A model generated the notes under the pieces. The model had not been told where the DNA came from, ran no database searches, and saw only the letters and a list, made by a program, of their open reading frames with translations. A stretch of 64,000 nt of DNA from contig CAWFFJ010000015.1 in NCBI GenBank assembly GCA_963814875.1, forward strand, positions 310,001-374,000, written 5' to 3'. This DNA is from CAVSIS01 sp963814875 (GTDB lineage Bacteria > Acidobacteriota > Thermoanaerobaculia > Thermoanaerobaculales > Sulfomarinibacteraceae). The translations under genes were made by a program, and so were the position numbers. How positions within the stretch are numbered: position 1 is the first letter of the stretch; every line of letters begins with the position of its first letter. Below are positions 27,457 to 35,011 of the stretch, piece after piece.

Positions 27457-28213
27457 GGAGAACCTCCCGAAGACGGTCCTCAATATTTCTCTCGAACAGA
27501 TTCTGGATGCGTGAATGGAACAGATCGGCCATTCCGGTTACTTCTGTTTGTTCGATTGGACCCTGAAAGAATGCATCGTAGTCGAGGACAAAGTGACGTC
27601 TTCGAATCGCCGCTGGGTAGTCTGTGTTGAAAAGACCAAACTGAAATCTCAGTTGATGCTCCGGGAAGGAATACTCCAGGTTATGGAAGATGCGACATGG
27701 CTGAGAGCCCGGGACTGAGTAGCGCAATAGCGCTACCAGATCACGCTCCAATAGTCCTTCCCAGTCAAAGGGGTCGCTACCGGGCTGCTCGACCTGATTA
27801 ATGTAGCGCAGGCCGAGGCGAGAAATCTGTATCTCAGGTATCTCCCGAAGCAGAGCCTCGGATATAAGGACGAATTCGCGCTGGAGTGACTCGTAGCTTG
27901 TGTATTTCGAATAGGAGATGAAGAGGTGTTGAAGCGAGAGGGCGAGTTGCTTTTCCCGGGCGCGACCGAAGAAGCGCCATGTAGTGAAGCTGTCTTGAGA
28001 AGGTTGGATGCCTTGCTCGGGTACGAAATTGAACTTCTGTACCACAACCTTCTGTGGATCTGCGATAGGGAAGTGAGAGAGGATGGCCTTCGAGACTGTG
28101 GAGGGCAGGGGCGACCCTAAGCTAGGGATCGGACTGACAAAGTCGATGCGAAGGACGACGTCAGTAAGAAAGTTAGCTTTGTAGCAGATCGCGTCGAGTG
28201 GCAAATCTGACAT
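27443..28213 (-). CDS. TIGR04255-type protein
   Basis: 256 aa. Resembles the sporadically distributed TIGR04255 family: N-terminal hydrophobic-strand region (VVLRIDFVSPIP), ISRLGLRYINQVE near the middle and HFVLDYDAFFQGP near the end, then an FHSRIQNLFERNIEDRLRE helix. The molecular function of the family is not established. ATG follows GGAGGAGCC. First gene of a three-gene operon with overlapping neighbours; patchy distribution and lower G+C suggest horizontal transfer (inference). Confidence 0.75.
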   Translation of the reverse strand: MSDLPLDAICYKANFLTDVVLRIDFVSPIPSLGSPLPSTVSKAILSHFPIADPQKVVVQKFNFVPEQGIQPSQDSFTTWRFFGRAREKQLALSLQHLFISYSKYTSYESLQREFVLISEALLREIPEIQISRLGLRYINQVEQPGSDPFDWEGLLERDLVALLRYSVPGSQPCRIFHNLEYSFPEHQLRFQFGLFNTDYPAAIRRRHFVLDYDAFFQGPIEQTEVTGMADLFHSRIQNLFERNIEDRLREVLRGQR

Positions 28214-28249
28214 GGCTCCTCCGCCGCATATCAGTCGACCATGGCTGAC

Positions 28250-28642
28250 CTACGGCCGCTCGTCCCAGTGTGCCACAGATCTGCGTGCCAGGCCTGGCCA
28301 TGGAGGGATCATTCGAGCCCCCTCCAATTCCCGCAGCCCCGTCAACGCGAGCACGAACCTCCCCCGCGGCTGCTGCTCGAAGAGCTCGGGCAGGCCGAGC
28401 TCGCGGAGGACCTCGGTGAGCCCGGGCTCCATCAGTCGCTCGTGAGCGATGGCCAACGTCGCCGCGGTCGTGTCGCTCGTGAAGACCAGGAAGCAGTGCA
28501 GGTGGGCGCGTGTGGCCAGGTTCGTCCGGTCGTCCGGGAACTGCGCTGAGAGCTCCACCCGCTTCCCGGGGAAGAGCTTCCGCAGCGTGCGCAGGACGTC
28601 CTGTTGGGCCGCGCGCTGACGGTCACCTGCCATCCTCCTCAC
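28250..28642 (-). CDS. Hypothetical protein coupled to a membrane protein gene
   Basis: 130 aa, soluble, no recognised domain. Contains VELSAQFPDDRTNLATRAH and a Leu/Glu-rich helix region (LTEVLRELGLPELFEQ). GTG at 28642 overlaps the stop of the upstream membrane gene (GTGA); ATG at 28633 is the alternative. Higher G+C than the TIGR04255 operon just beside it. Confidence 0.6.
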   Translation of the reverse strand: MRRMAGDRQRAAQQDVLRTLRKLFPGKRVELSAQFPDDRTNLATRAHLHCFLVFTSDTTAATLAIAHERLMEPGLTEVLRELGLPELFEQQPRGRFVLALTGLRELEGARMIPPWPGLARRSVAHWDERP

Positions 28643-29946
28643 CCCTTCCTCATCGCCATCGCCCGGAAACCCGCCACGCCCATGATGCCCCGCAGGTGCT
28701 GGGCCAAGTGTGATGTCAGGGGGAGCGCGGTCCGGCCGACAGTCCGGGGCGGACCAAACGGGCTCCCAATGGAGAATCTCGAGCTAGCAGGAGCAGCAGC
28801 CACGCCTTCCACCTTCACCAGGAAGCCGAAGGTAAGCGTCAGTTCCTCCTTCAGCCCGGATCCCATGTTGCCCAGATATAGCCCCCGCCATTCGTAGACT
28901 TCCCTTCCAGTCCGACCGTGCGGAAGCGCCACCTCGTTAGAGGGATCGCCTCTGTAGAGTCGAAAATCATCTAGGTACCGAGCGATACTCACCACTCCAC
29001 CGCTGGGTGCCGTAATGGTTGCCAGACCATAGACCTGATTCGCGCAGTAGTCGCAGTTCGCATCCGCGAGCAGAAGGAACCCCGGCACTTTGGAATCCGT
29101 TAAGATACGAATACGCAGATTGACACCACCTGCGGGAGTGTGTGATGTATTTGAACAGCGCACAAGGACTTCGACCTTGTCGCCGTCTTGCACGGCGATC
29201 GCAGGTCGCCAATTATAGCCACCTTGACTCGTCGTCGAGTTTGCGACCTGGATGAGCGCGCCAGCTCTTGCAGAACTATTCAGCATTGCCCGCCCGGACG
29301 CCACGGCGTCAGCGATTTCGTCCACGAACTCAACGATAGCCATGAAGGGAACAATGACAACGAGAATGTACAAGAAAGCTGTGCCAATCCAGACTCGATA
29401 TCGCGGGATTCGATGAACGACAGTCAGGCCTTCCAGAAGGTAGTAGACGAAGACGCCAAGCGGCGGAAGAGAAGCGAAACCTGCTACTACGAACGCGTCC
29501 CAACTATAGGACTCGAGGAATATGTCGAATATGGCGAAGCCGGTAGTCTCGAAGAACGGCAGAAGAACCAAGGCAAAGGAGGCAAAGCAAAAGACGTTCC
29601 AGGCTCTTGTAGGAGAGAATCTTAGCCTCAGAGTCTTGATCGCGCCCGCCGCCACAAGAAGAAAGAGGAACATCTGAAGGAGCAGAAGCACGACCAATCC
29701 GACACTGGCGGGTTGGAAGCCGGTCGGAGAGGCAGTGCCACCAAACCCGAGGCTCGCTGTCACAGTGCCGAAGGCGGCGGCGGTGGCGGAGATCAAGAGG
29801 AACAAGCCGGGAGGGGTAGTCGTTAGCCTCGATGGGCGCCGGGAGCTGCGCAGGAAGAAGCGTCTTGGACCGAGTAGCATGAGATCTGCCCATGTCCGGG
29901 CGTAACCTTCAAGCAGGGACATGAATGAACGATCGGGCGTTTCCAC
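28639..29946 (-). CDS. Multipass membrane protein with C-terminal extracytoplasmic domain
   Basis: ~435 aa. After a short basic N-terminus (GPRRFFLRSSRRPS) there are about five or six hydrophobic helices (PGLFLLISATAAAFG, GLVVLLLLQMFLFLLV, FVVAGFASLPPLGVFVYYLL, FLYILVVIVPFMAI). A ~200-residue polar region, probably beta-rich and outside, follows and includes a CDYC motif. The N-terminal half resembles Yip1-type membrane proteins, which I cannot prove. GTG at 29946 has AGGGGG upstream; TTG at 29964 or ATG at 29922 are alternatives. The ~200 bp upstream to 30151 hold only a degenerate match to the 33.0-kb small-ORF repeat. Confidence 0.65.
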   Translation of the reverse strand: METPDRSFMSLLEGYARTWADLMLLGPRRFFLRSSRRPSRLTTTPPGLFLLISATAAAFGTVTASLGFGGTASPTGFQPASVGLVVLLLLQMFLFLLVAAGAIKTLRLRFSPTRAWNVFCFASFALVLLPFFETTGFAIFDIFLESYSWDAFVVAGFASLPPLGVFVYYLLEGLTVVHRIPRYRVWIGTAFLYILVVIVPFMAIVEFVDEIADAVASGRAMLNSSARAGALIQVANSTTSQGGYNWRPAIAVQDGDKVEVLVRCSNTSHTPAGGVNLRIRILTDSKVPGFLLLADANCDYCANQVYGLATITAPSGGVVSIARYLDDFRLYRGDPSNEVALPHGRTGREVYEWRGLYLGNMGSGLKEELTLTFGFLVKVEGVAAAPASSRFSIGSPFGPPRTVGRTALPLTSHLAQHLRGIMGVAGFRAMAMRKG

Positions 29947-30151
29947 TTTTTGGGCCCCCTGCAAGTCTGGTCCAGTCGACGCGCCAGCGGCGAGCGGACA
30001 CTATTCGTCGAGATGATGAACATCGTTCGTCGGCCCACGCCCCCCCATCGCGATCGCCCCAGCGTCCCCGGCGCCGATGACCCCGCGCGGGTGCTTCGCG
30101 ACGAGCGCCGGCAGGCCGGCGGACCGCAACCGCGCCTCGACGATCGACCGG

Positions 30152-30469
30152 TCAAGACTCCCCCCCGTCGAGGACCCTAGGCTCCGTCATGCCGATTTCG
30201 ATGGTCCCATGCGGACAACGGGCCGCGAACCTGGGTAGATCGGAACCACGGAGGCGGTGTTCGAGGATCTCCTGGCCGTCTTCGTCGTGGAGAAGTTCGT
30301 AGGGAAGCAGGATGGTGATCGTTTCGAGGGGGCCCACACCATGTTCCACGTAGAAGTTCCAGCCTAGGTTCGTGAAGCTCTCGGCGAAGGTAACCTCACA
30401 ATGCGGGAAGATGGCCTGTAGCGTCCACTCCGCCAAGTCGAGCCCCTTCTTCAACTCCGGATCGATCAT
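30152..30469 (-). CDS. Small hypothetical protein
   Basis: 105 aa from ATG 30469, which overlaps the stop of the preceding gene (ATGA) and has AGGGGAGG upstream. Contains CEVTFAESFTNLGWNFYVE and a His/Cys-bearing CPHGTIEIGMTEP end. No known family. Last of three coupled small genes. Confidence 0.6.
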   Translation of the reverse strand: MIDPELKKGLDLAEWTLQAIFPHCEVTFAESFTNLGWNFYVEHGVGPLETITILLPYELLHDEDGQEILEHRLRGSDLPRFAARCPHGTIEIGMTEPRVLDGGES

Positions 30470-30837
30470 CCGTCGCCTCCCCTTCTGGTCCCGAACGCTG
30501 CCATCGGAAGAGATCCTTCGTTTGAGCACCCCGGGCAGATGAGGCGCACGTGGCCGTTGATCTGCTCGAACGAGCCCACCTTGTCACCCGGCGTCCCCTG
30601 GCAGGCAATCCACTGGAGGTTGCACCCGAGGCACCGGATCCGGATCTCGGTGGGAGAGAGGTTGCCGGGCCCGCCGCGGCCGCCGGCCGGCGCCAGGTCC
30701 TTCGGCGAGGCGTAGGTCCACAGGACGCTAAGAGGGGCGAAGCCCAAGCCTCCGGCGTCAGGCTGCGCTGGCTCCTGCGGAGCATCCTCGACGGGAACCC
30801 GGAAAGCGAAGCGACTGATGAGTGCCACGGCCCTCAC
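30466..30837 (-). CDS. Small zinc-ribbon-like protein
   Basis: 123 aa. Two Cys pairs, CLGC (~residue 73) and CPGC (~residue 104), separated by ~30 residues, look like a treble-clef/zinc-ribbon site. N-terminus has RFAFRVPVED. GTG start overlaps the upstream stop by 4 nt. Binding partner unknown. Confidence 0.6.
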   Translation of the reverse strand: MRAVALISRFAFRVPVEDAPQEPAQPDAGGLGFAPLSVLWTYASPKDLAPAGGRGGPGNLSPTEIRIRCLGCNLQWIACQGTPGDKVGSFEQINGHVRLICPGCSNEGSLPMAAFGTRRGGDG

Positions 30838-31238
30838 GCCTCCCCATCTGCGATCGCAGGGGCGAGAGCTTGACTCTCCCCGAGGAGCGCAGCGATGACC
30901 GCCACTAGCTCGCCGATCAGGATCCAGTGGTAGTTCAGCTGATCCTCGTCACCCTCCGGCTGGGCCTGCATGAGCTCGCTAACCTCGTTTAGGCGGGTGA
31001 CTGCTTCAGCAATCGAGCCCCGGGCCGCAAGCGAGACAGAAGACGGCGTCCGCTTCAAGATCTCCGCTGAGATCGTGGCCATGAGCACCCCAAGCTGGCG
31101 GACATCCCCGGCTTGGAGGGCGGCCGCGTGCCACCCAGCTTGCGCGTCTTGACCGTGGCGACCAAGTAAAGATCCGAAGGCTATCGCCAGCATGACCCGG
31201 CGCGAACCGTCCAGTTCAACTCTCATCGGTCGTCCCAT
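30834..31238 (-). CDS. Small hypothetical helical protein
   Basis: 134 aa, mostly alpha-helical by composition (LQAGDVRQLGVLMATISAEI; AVTRLNEVSELMQAQPEG; ILIGELVAVIAALLG). No known domain. First of three small genes joined by 4-nt overlaps. ATG at 31238 or 31226. Confidence 0.55.
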   Translation of the reverse strand: MGRPMRVELDGSRRVMLAIAFGSLLGRHGQDAQAGWHAAALQAGDVRQLGVLMATISAEILKRTPSSVSLAARGSIAEAVTRLNEVSELMQAQPEGDEDQLNYHWILIGELVAVIAALLGESQALAPAIADGEA

Positions 31239-31290
31239 CCCTCGTCAACGGGCCTTTCCTCGCCCGTGTCACCCGGAGCATCGCAGAAGA

Positions 31291-31521
31291 TCACGGCTTG
31301 CACACCTTGCACGGTCGGTATCCCGCCGCGATCGCTGCCTCCCTGGTGTTGAACTCCCTCGTGCAGTTCTTGCAGTTGTAGTAGCGGCAGCTGCTCTGGT
31401 GAAAGATCATCGAGCTGGTGTTGCCGTGGTACTTCGCGGCTGCCAGGCCGACCCCCGTCGACAGCCCGAGGAGCAGCAGCAGGACGATGGTTCGAACCCG
31501 ACTCCGCAGAATGTCACTCAT
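31291..31521 (-). CDS. Secreted Ada-type Cys4 metal-binding domain protein
   Basis: 76 aa: signal peptide or anchor (RTIVLLLLLGLSTGVGLAAA) followed by an isolated Ada metal-binding-like module, FHQSSCRYYNCKNCTREF...GYRPCKVCKP, with four Cys in the C-x4-C / C-x2-C arrangement of that domain. In Ada this site accepts a methyl group from DNA; in small exported versions it probably only binds metal. TGATG overlap with the upstream 60-aa gene. Confidence 0.75.
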   Translation of the reverse strand: MSDILRSRVRTIVLLLLLGLSTGVGLAAAKYHGNTSSMIFHQSSCRYYNCKNCTREFNTREAAIAAGYRPCKVCKP

Positions 31522-31703
31522 CAGGAGTCCCCCTTCCGGAACGGCTTGACCCCCGCTGGCTCAGGCTGCGGATGGCTGAACCCGATCTTGATTGCCTCGG
31601 ACCCGTCCTCCCGCTCGATCTTCCTCATCCCGATCACGGCCATCAGCCGGCGGCCAGGCCGCGGCAGCCTCGTGACGTTCGGCGGGAGCGGGCGGCGGGG
31701 CAT
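31521..31703 (-). CDS. Small hypothetical protein sharing a repeated N-terminus
   Basis: 60 aa. The first 18 residues (MPRRPLPPNVTRLPRPGR) are nearly identical to those of the small ORF at 32920-33114, and the underlying DNA is repeated. The C-terminal part differs. Two nt after the upstream secreted-protein stop and coupled to the Ada-type gene, so a real but obscure gene is likely. Confidence 0.5.
   Translation of the reverse strand: MPRRPLPPNVTRLPRPGRRLMAVIGMRKIEREDGSEAIKIGFSHPQPEPAGVKPFRKGDS
31649..31703 (-). repeat. 55-bp repeat encoding MPRRPLPxNVTRLPRPGR, copy 1
   Basis: Nearly identical to 33055-33114, with a few substitutions. Both copies start a small ORF. Confidence 0.8.
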
Positions 31704-31705
31704 GA

Positions 31706-32437
31706 TCAGAGGCCATCGAGGTCATCTTGCACGCTCTCTTCGTCTTGCAGGAACTTGAGCGCATTCGAGGTGTAGTGAAGGGTGTGGGCAATTTTGAAGT
31801 TATCTCCAGTCAGGTAGTTCATGATCTCCGTCCTCTCATCTGACCAGGACGCAACGAACTCCAGTTGCCCGGCTGCGACCGCGGTGCCCCACTGGTCCCG
31901 GTCGTCCTCGAAGAGGCGGTTCTTCCACACGGTCCTGTCGAATGCGGGCTCGCCATACTTCCGAGTCAGGAGCGACGTGAGCTTCCGGAAATCGTCCACG
32001 TGCAAAGTCCGATTCGCATGCTCCTCGTTGATGAAATACCCGCCGGAGACCAACACGCCATCGATGAACCTGAAGACGGCAATCGCCGATAGCCCTCCAA
32101 CCGAAAGGCCGGCGTAGCCAATGGTCTCGGATCGTCCGTCTTTTGACCTGCTGGTTGGCTGGCCCTCCTTTGCGATCACCTCGGTGACATTCATCCCCCA
32201 GTAGGTGTTGCGAAAGGTCGGTGCCCCATTGCCTATCTCCCCCCGCACCGCGTCGATTGTCTTCTGCCTCTTGGCCTTTTGATTGCCCCAGTCGCTCGTC
32301 TGTGTCTGGAGCTCTTTCAGGAGTTCGTTGGACTTCCTCAAGAGCTCCTCACGGGTCGCTTGCTCGGCCTGCGCCCCGATCACACCAGCCAGCAGGGCGA
32401 TGATGAGACCAATGAGACACACCCTCACCAAACGCAT
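31706..32437 (-). CDS. Exported hypothetical protein
   Basis: 243 aa with signal peptide (RLVRVCLIGLIIALLAGVIG then AQA) and a coiled-coil-like helix (~30-60, ELLRKSNELLKELQ). The main domain contains FRNTYWGMNVTEVIAKEGQP, a pattern seen in periplasmic proteins that begin a fold with 'WGM...V'. Likely periplasmic. ATG preceded by GGGAGGAAGG within a leader shared with the lipoprotein gene at 33479. Confidence 0.7.
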   Translation of the reverse strand: MRLVRVCLIGLIIALLAGVIGAQAEQATREELLRKSNELLKELQTQTSDWGNQKAKRQKTIDAVRGEIGNGAPTFRNTYWGMNVTEVIAKEGQPTSRSKDGRSETIGYAGLSVGGLSAIAVFRFIDGVLVSGGYFINEEHANRTLHVDDFRKLTSLLTRKYGEPAFDRTVWKNRLFEDDRDQWGTAVAAGQLEFVASWSDERTEIMNYLTGDNFKIAHTLHYTSNALKFLQDEESVQDDLDGL

Positions 32438-32465
32438 CGCCTTCCTCCCGATCGGTTGGTCACGT
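32430..32465 (-). repeat. Shared 5' leader/ribosome-site repeat, copy 1
   Basis: About 36 bp ending in the start codon and containing ACCAACCGATCGGGAGGAAG; nearly the same as 33471-33509 upstream of the lipoprotein gene. Confidence 0.75.
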
Positions 32466-32476
32466 CCATGTCGGAT

Positions 32477-32923
32477 TCACTCCTCGAAGCGATAGCTCGC
32501 CGACTTGACGGATCGGACCCTCTTCGTCATCACCTCGAAGGTTTTGGAGCCGCCCGGGGCGAGCTCGGTGGCGCCCACACCATAGGTCCAGTCGGTGTCC
32601 ACGACGTTGCCGGCGGCGTCCTTCCATTCGACGACGACCTTCACGAACTTCACCGGCTGACTGCCGCCATTGCGGATCGAGCCCTTCACGTACATCCAGT
32701 TCTCGTCCGTGGTGACCCTCACCCCCGTGAACTCGAGTGCCGAGAGTGCCTGTGAACGTTGCTGCTGCTCTTTGGCCATGTGGGTGCCGACGTCTGCACA
32801 GCCCTTGGCCAGAAAGATGCACCCAACAAGCCCGACCAGCAGAACAAAAGCGATAATGCCCAAGAAAGTCACGGCGGCCCCGCCAAGGCATCCCAAGAGG
32901 CCCGACTTCTGTTCGCTCATCAT
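32477..32923 (-). CDS. Membrane-anchored FxLYD-like domain protein
   Basis: 148 aa. One N-terminal membrane helix (AVTFLGIIAFVLLVGLVGCI), a short helical spacer, then a beta-sandwich of the FxLYD type: VKGSIRNGGSQPVKFVKVVV, DAAGNVVDTDWTY, LAPGGSKTFE. Such domains face the outside; function generally unknown. Confidence 0.75.
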   Translation of the reverse strand: MMSEQKSGLLGCLGGAAVTFLGIIAFVLLVGLVGCIFLAKGCADVGTHMAKEQQQRSQALSALEFTGVRVTTDENWMYVKGSIRNGGSQPVKFVKVVVEWKDAAGNVVDTDWTYGVGATELAPGGSKTFEVMTKRVRSVKSASYRFEE

Positions 32924-33114
32924 TCACCTCGCTGTGCGGGTCTATCCGTTCGTCTCACCTTGTTCCCAGCGGAGCGCTGGACCCAAGATCGCGCCTCCCT
33001 GGCTCTCGCGCAACAGTCACCGTTGCGGATGATGCCGCACGGGTTTTTCGCGACCGGCGGGCGGCCAGGCCGCGGCAGCCTCGTGACGTTTGACGGGAGC
33101 GGGCGGCGGGGCAT
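32920..33114 (-). CDS. Small ORF with the repeated MPRRPLP N-terminus
   Basis: 64 aa starting MPRRPLPSNVTRLPRPGR, the copy-2 repeat, followed by AKNPCGIIRNGDCC and a basic tail. Its stop overlaps the start of the FxLYD gene. It is 11 bp after the lipoprotein gene. May be a real small gene or an open frame created by the repeat. Confidence 0.4.
   Translation of the reverse strand: MPRRPLPSNVTRLPRPGRPPVAKNPCGIIRNGDCCARAREARSWVQRSAGNKVRRTDRPAQRGE
33055..33114 (-). repeat. Repeat encoding MPRRPLPxNVTRLPRPGR, copy 2
   Basis: Matches 31649-31703. A weaker match covering the adjacent part (CCGCxCGGGTxxTTCGCGAC) is seen at about 30077-30122. Confidence 0.8.
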
Positions 33115-33125
33115 CAGGGCTCCTT

Positions 33126-33479
33126 TCAGTCGGTGTACACGATCGCTTTCACCTTGACCTCGCCCTTCCCGTAGCCCGTCCAGTTCATGCCGTGTTTCTC
33201 CGCATCGACGATGACGATTGCGTCGGCTCCGCATGAGCATGCCTTCGGGCGGAGCTTCTCCATTGCGGCTTCGATCGAATGGCGATGGAAGAGAGTTGTG
33301 CCGGTCTCAGAATTGATGAGGCAGACCACCTCGAATGGTCGCTTCACGTCCGCTTCAGCACCAAACACATCGAGCTGGCAGTCTGCCGGCTTCGCCCTCA
33401 CCTGCTTATCGCCCACGGGAACCGTGCCAACGCTAGCGCAACCGGCCAGACACAAGACACATAGGATTCCCAAACGCAT
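33126..33479 (-). CDS. Small lipoprotein
   Basis: 117 aa with a lipobox CLAGC at residues 10-14 (LGILCVLCLAGC), so lipidated at Cys14. The mature part has Cys residues in PADCQLD, VVCLIN and KACSCGADAIVIVDAE. The last segment resembles small periplasmic proteins with a 'CGADAIV' motif. ATG in the shared leader. First gene of a minus-strand run of small envelope genes. Confidence 0.72.
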   Translation of the reverse strand: MRLGILCVLCLAGCASVGTVPVGDKQVRAKPADCQLDVFGAEADVKRPFEVVCLINSETGTTLFHRHSIEAAMEKLRPKACSCGADAIVIVDAEKHGMNWTGYGKGEVKVKAIVYTD

Positions 33480-33509
33480 CGCCTTCCCCCCCGATCGGTT
33501 GGTCGCGTT
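33471..33509 (-). repeat. Shared 5' leader/ribosome-site repeat, copy 2
   Basis: Partner of 32430-32465, spanning start codon, GGGGGAAGG-type ribosome site and ~20 upstream bases. Confidence 0.75.
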
Positions 33510-33630
33510 GCAGCACAGGCGCTCCCTGGCATGTGCAGTTCATTTGCCTGACTTTCGACACAGTGCGGGCTCGACATCCCTAAGCTAGCACTGTTTCAGG
33601 AGCGAGGCCACACCTCAACCGCGGGAGACC

Positions 33631-33669
33631 CTCTTGGTGTCTAGGTGTCTAGGTGTCTTGGTGGTGAGA
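33631..33669. repeat. Solo arm of the CACCAAGA-unit element
   Basis: CTTGGTGTCTAGGTGTCTAGGTG-like right arm without a left partner. The gap 33480-33789 otherwise shows a short run of ACGTCT/TAACGTCTCACG units near 33738-33766 and no gene. Confidence 0.7.
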
Positions 33670-33789
33670 ACCTGCAGCTGCCGCCTCAACTGACCCGGGA
33701 ATGCCAGCGCGTGCCGCTCAGCGGAGCTTGCCGCTCACGTCTGACCTCTAGCGTCTAACGTCTCACGATGGGGGGCGGGGGAAGGGAGT

Positions 33790-33865
33790 TGGCAGCGCGT
33801 ACGGGATTCGAACCCGTGTTACCGGCGTGAGAGGCCAGCGTCCTAGACCCCTAGACGAACGCGCC
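33790..33865 (-). tRNA. tRNA-Glu (CTC)
   Basis: 76 nt. 7-bp acceptor stem GGCGCGT/ACGCGCT (first pair G-U), D-arm TCTAGGGGTCTAGGA, anticodon arm CTGGC-CTCTCAC-GCCGG with anticodon CTC, T-arm ACGGGTTCGAATCCCGT, encoded GCCA end. It marks the right border of the accessory island. Confidence 0.95.
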
Positions 33866-34000
33866 GCAACGGACAGCAACGGTAGCATGGCGGGATTCGC
33901 GGTGCAAGCCCCCGCGCGCCGGCTCGCGCGCGGAAGAGACGGCGCATTGCACCCGTTTCATCTATACTGACGGACCACATCGGTCCCCGAGGAGGTCTGC

Positions 34001-35011
34001 ATGAGCATTCGTGTCGCCATCAACGGATTCGGCCGCATCGGCCGCCTGGTCGCCCGCCATCTCAAGGCTCGCAAGGACTTTGACCTGGTCGCGATCAACG
34101 ACCTCACCTCTCCCGACATGCTCGCGTACCTGTTCAAGCACGACTCGGTCCACGGTGCGTACCGAGGCGAGGTCGGGGTCGACGGCCAGGATCTGGTGAT
34201 CGACGGCGACCGCCTCCGGGTGCTCGCCGAGCGCGACCCGGCCAAGCTGCCGTGGCGCGAGCTCGGCGCGGACTACGTGTTCGAGGCGACGGGTCTGTTC
34301 CGCAGCCGTGAGAAGGCCGGCGCCCATCTCGAGGCCGGGGCCAAGAAGGTGATCATCACCGCGCCGGGCAAGTCGGTCGACGCAACCTTCGTGGTCGGCG
34401 TCAATCACGAGCTCTACGATCCCACCGCCGATCACGTGGTCTCGAACGCGTCCTGCACCACGAACTGCCTGGGGCCGATGGCCAAGGTCCTGCACGAGAC
34501 GGTCGGGATCCGCCACGGCTGGCTCACTACCATCCACGCCTACACCAACGACCAGCGCATCCTCGACGTTCAGCACTCCTCCGACATGCGCCGCGCCCGC
34601 GCCGCCGCGATCAACATCATCCCGACATCGACCGGCGCGGCCAAGGCGATCGGACTGGTCTACCCCGAGCTTGCGGGCAAGCTCGACGGCGCCGCGATGC
34701 GGGTGCCGGTGCCGGACGGCTCGATCTGCGACCTGGTCTTCGTGGGCGGTCGCGCGGGGACGGTGGACGAGCTCCGCGATGCCTTCCGCGAGGCGGCCGC
34801 CGGCCAGCTCAAGGGCATCCTGAAGGCGAGCGACGAGCCGCTGGTGTCGTCGGACATCATCGGCGAAACCCACTCGGTGGTCGTCGACCTCGAGCTCATC
34901 TCACAGGTCGCGCCGGACTTCTTCCACGTGGTCGGCTGGTACGACAACGAGAACGCGTACTCGCTGCGCTGCGTCGACCTGCTCGCCTACATGGCGGCGG
35001 CGGACTCATGA
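34001..35011 (+). CDS. gap: Glyceraldehyde-3-phosphate dehydrogenase
   Basis: 336 aa, normal length. Converts glyceraldehyde-3-P to 1,3-bisphosphoglycerate with NAD(P). Seen: INGFGRIGR at residues 8-16, catalytic Cys in SNASCTTNC near 150, HAYTNDQ, and WYDNENAYS at the C-terminus. ATG preceded by GAGGAGG. A TATACT at 33963-33968 may be the -10, with no clear -35. Leads the operon gap-pgk-tpiA-secG; its stop overlaps the pgk start (ATGA). Confidence 0.97.
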   Translation: MSIRVAINGFGRIGRLVARHLKARKDFDLVAINDLTSPDMLAYLFKHDSVHGAYRGEVGVDGQDLVIDGDRLRVLAERDPAKLPWRELGADYVFEATGLFRSREKAGAHLEAGAKKVIITAPGKSVDATFVVGVNHELYDPTADHVVSNASCTTNCLGPMAKVLHETVGIRHGWLTTIHAYTNDQRILDVQHSSDMRRARAAAINIIPTSTGAAKAIGLVYPELAGKLDGAAMRVPVPDGSICDLVFVGGRAGTVDELRDAFREAAAGQLKGILKASDEPLVSSDIIGETHSVVVDLELISQVAPDFFHVVGWYDNENAYSLRCVDLLAYMAAADS

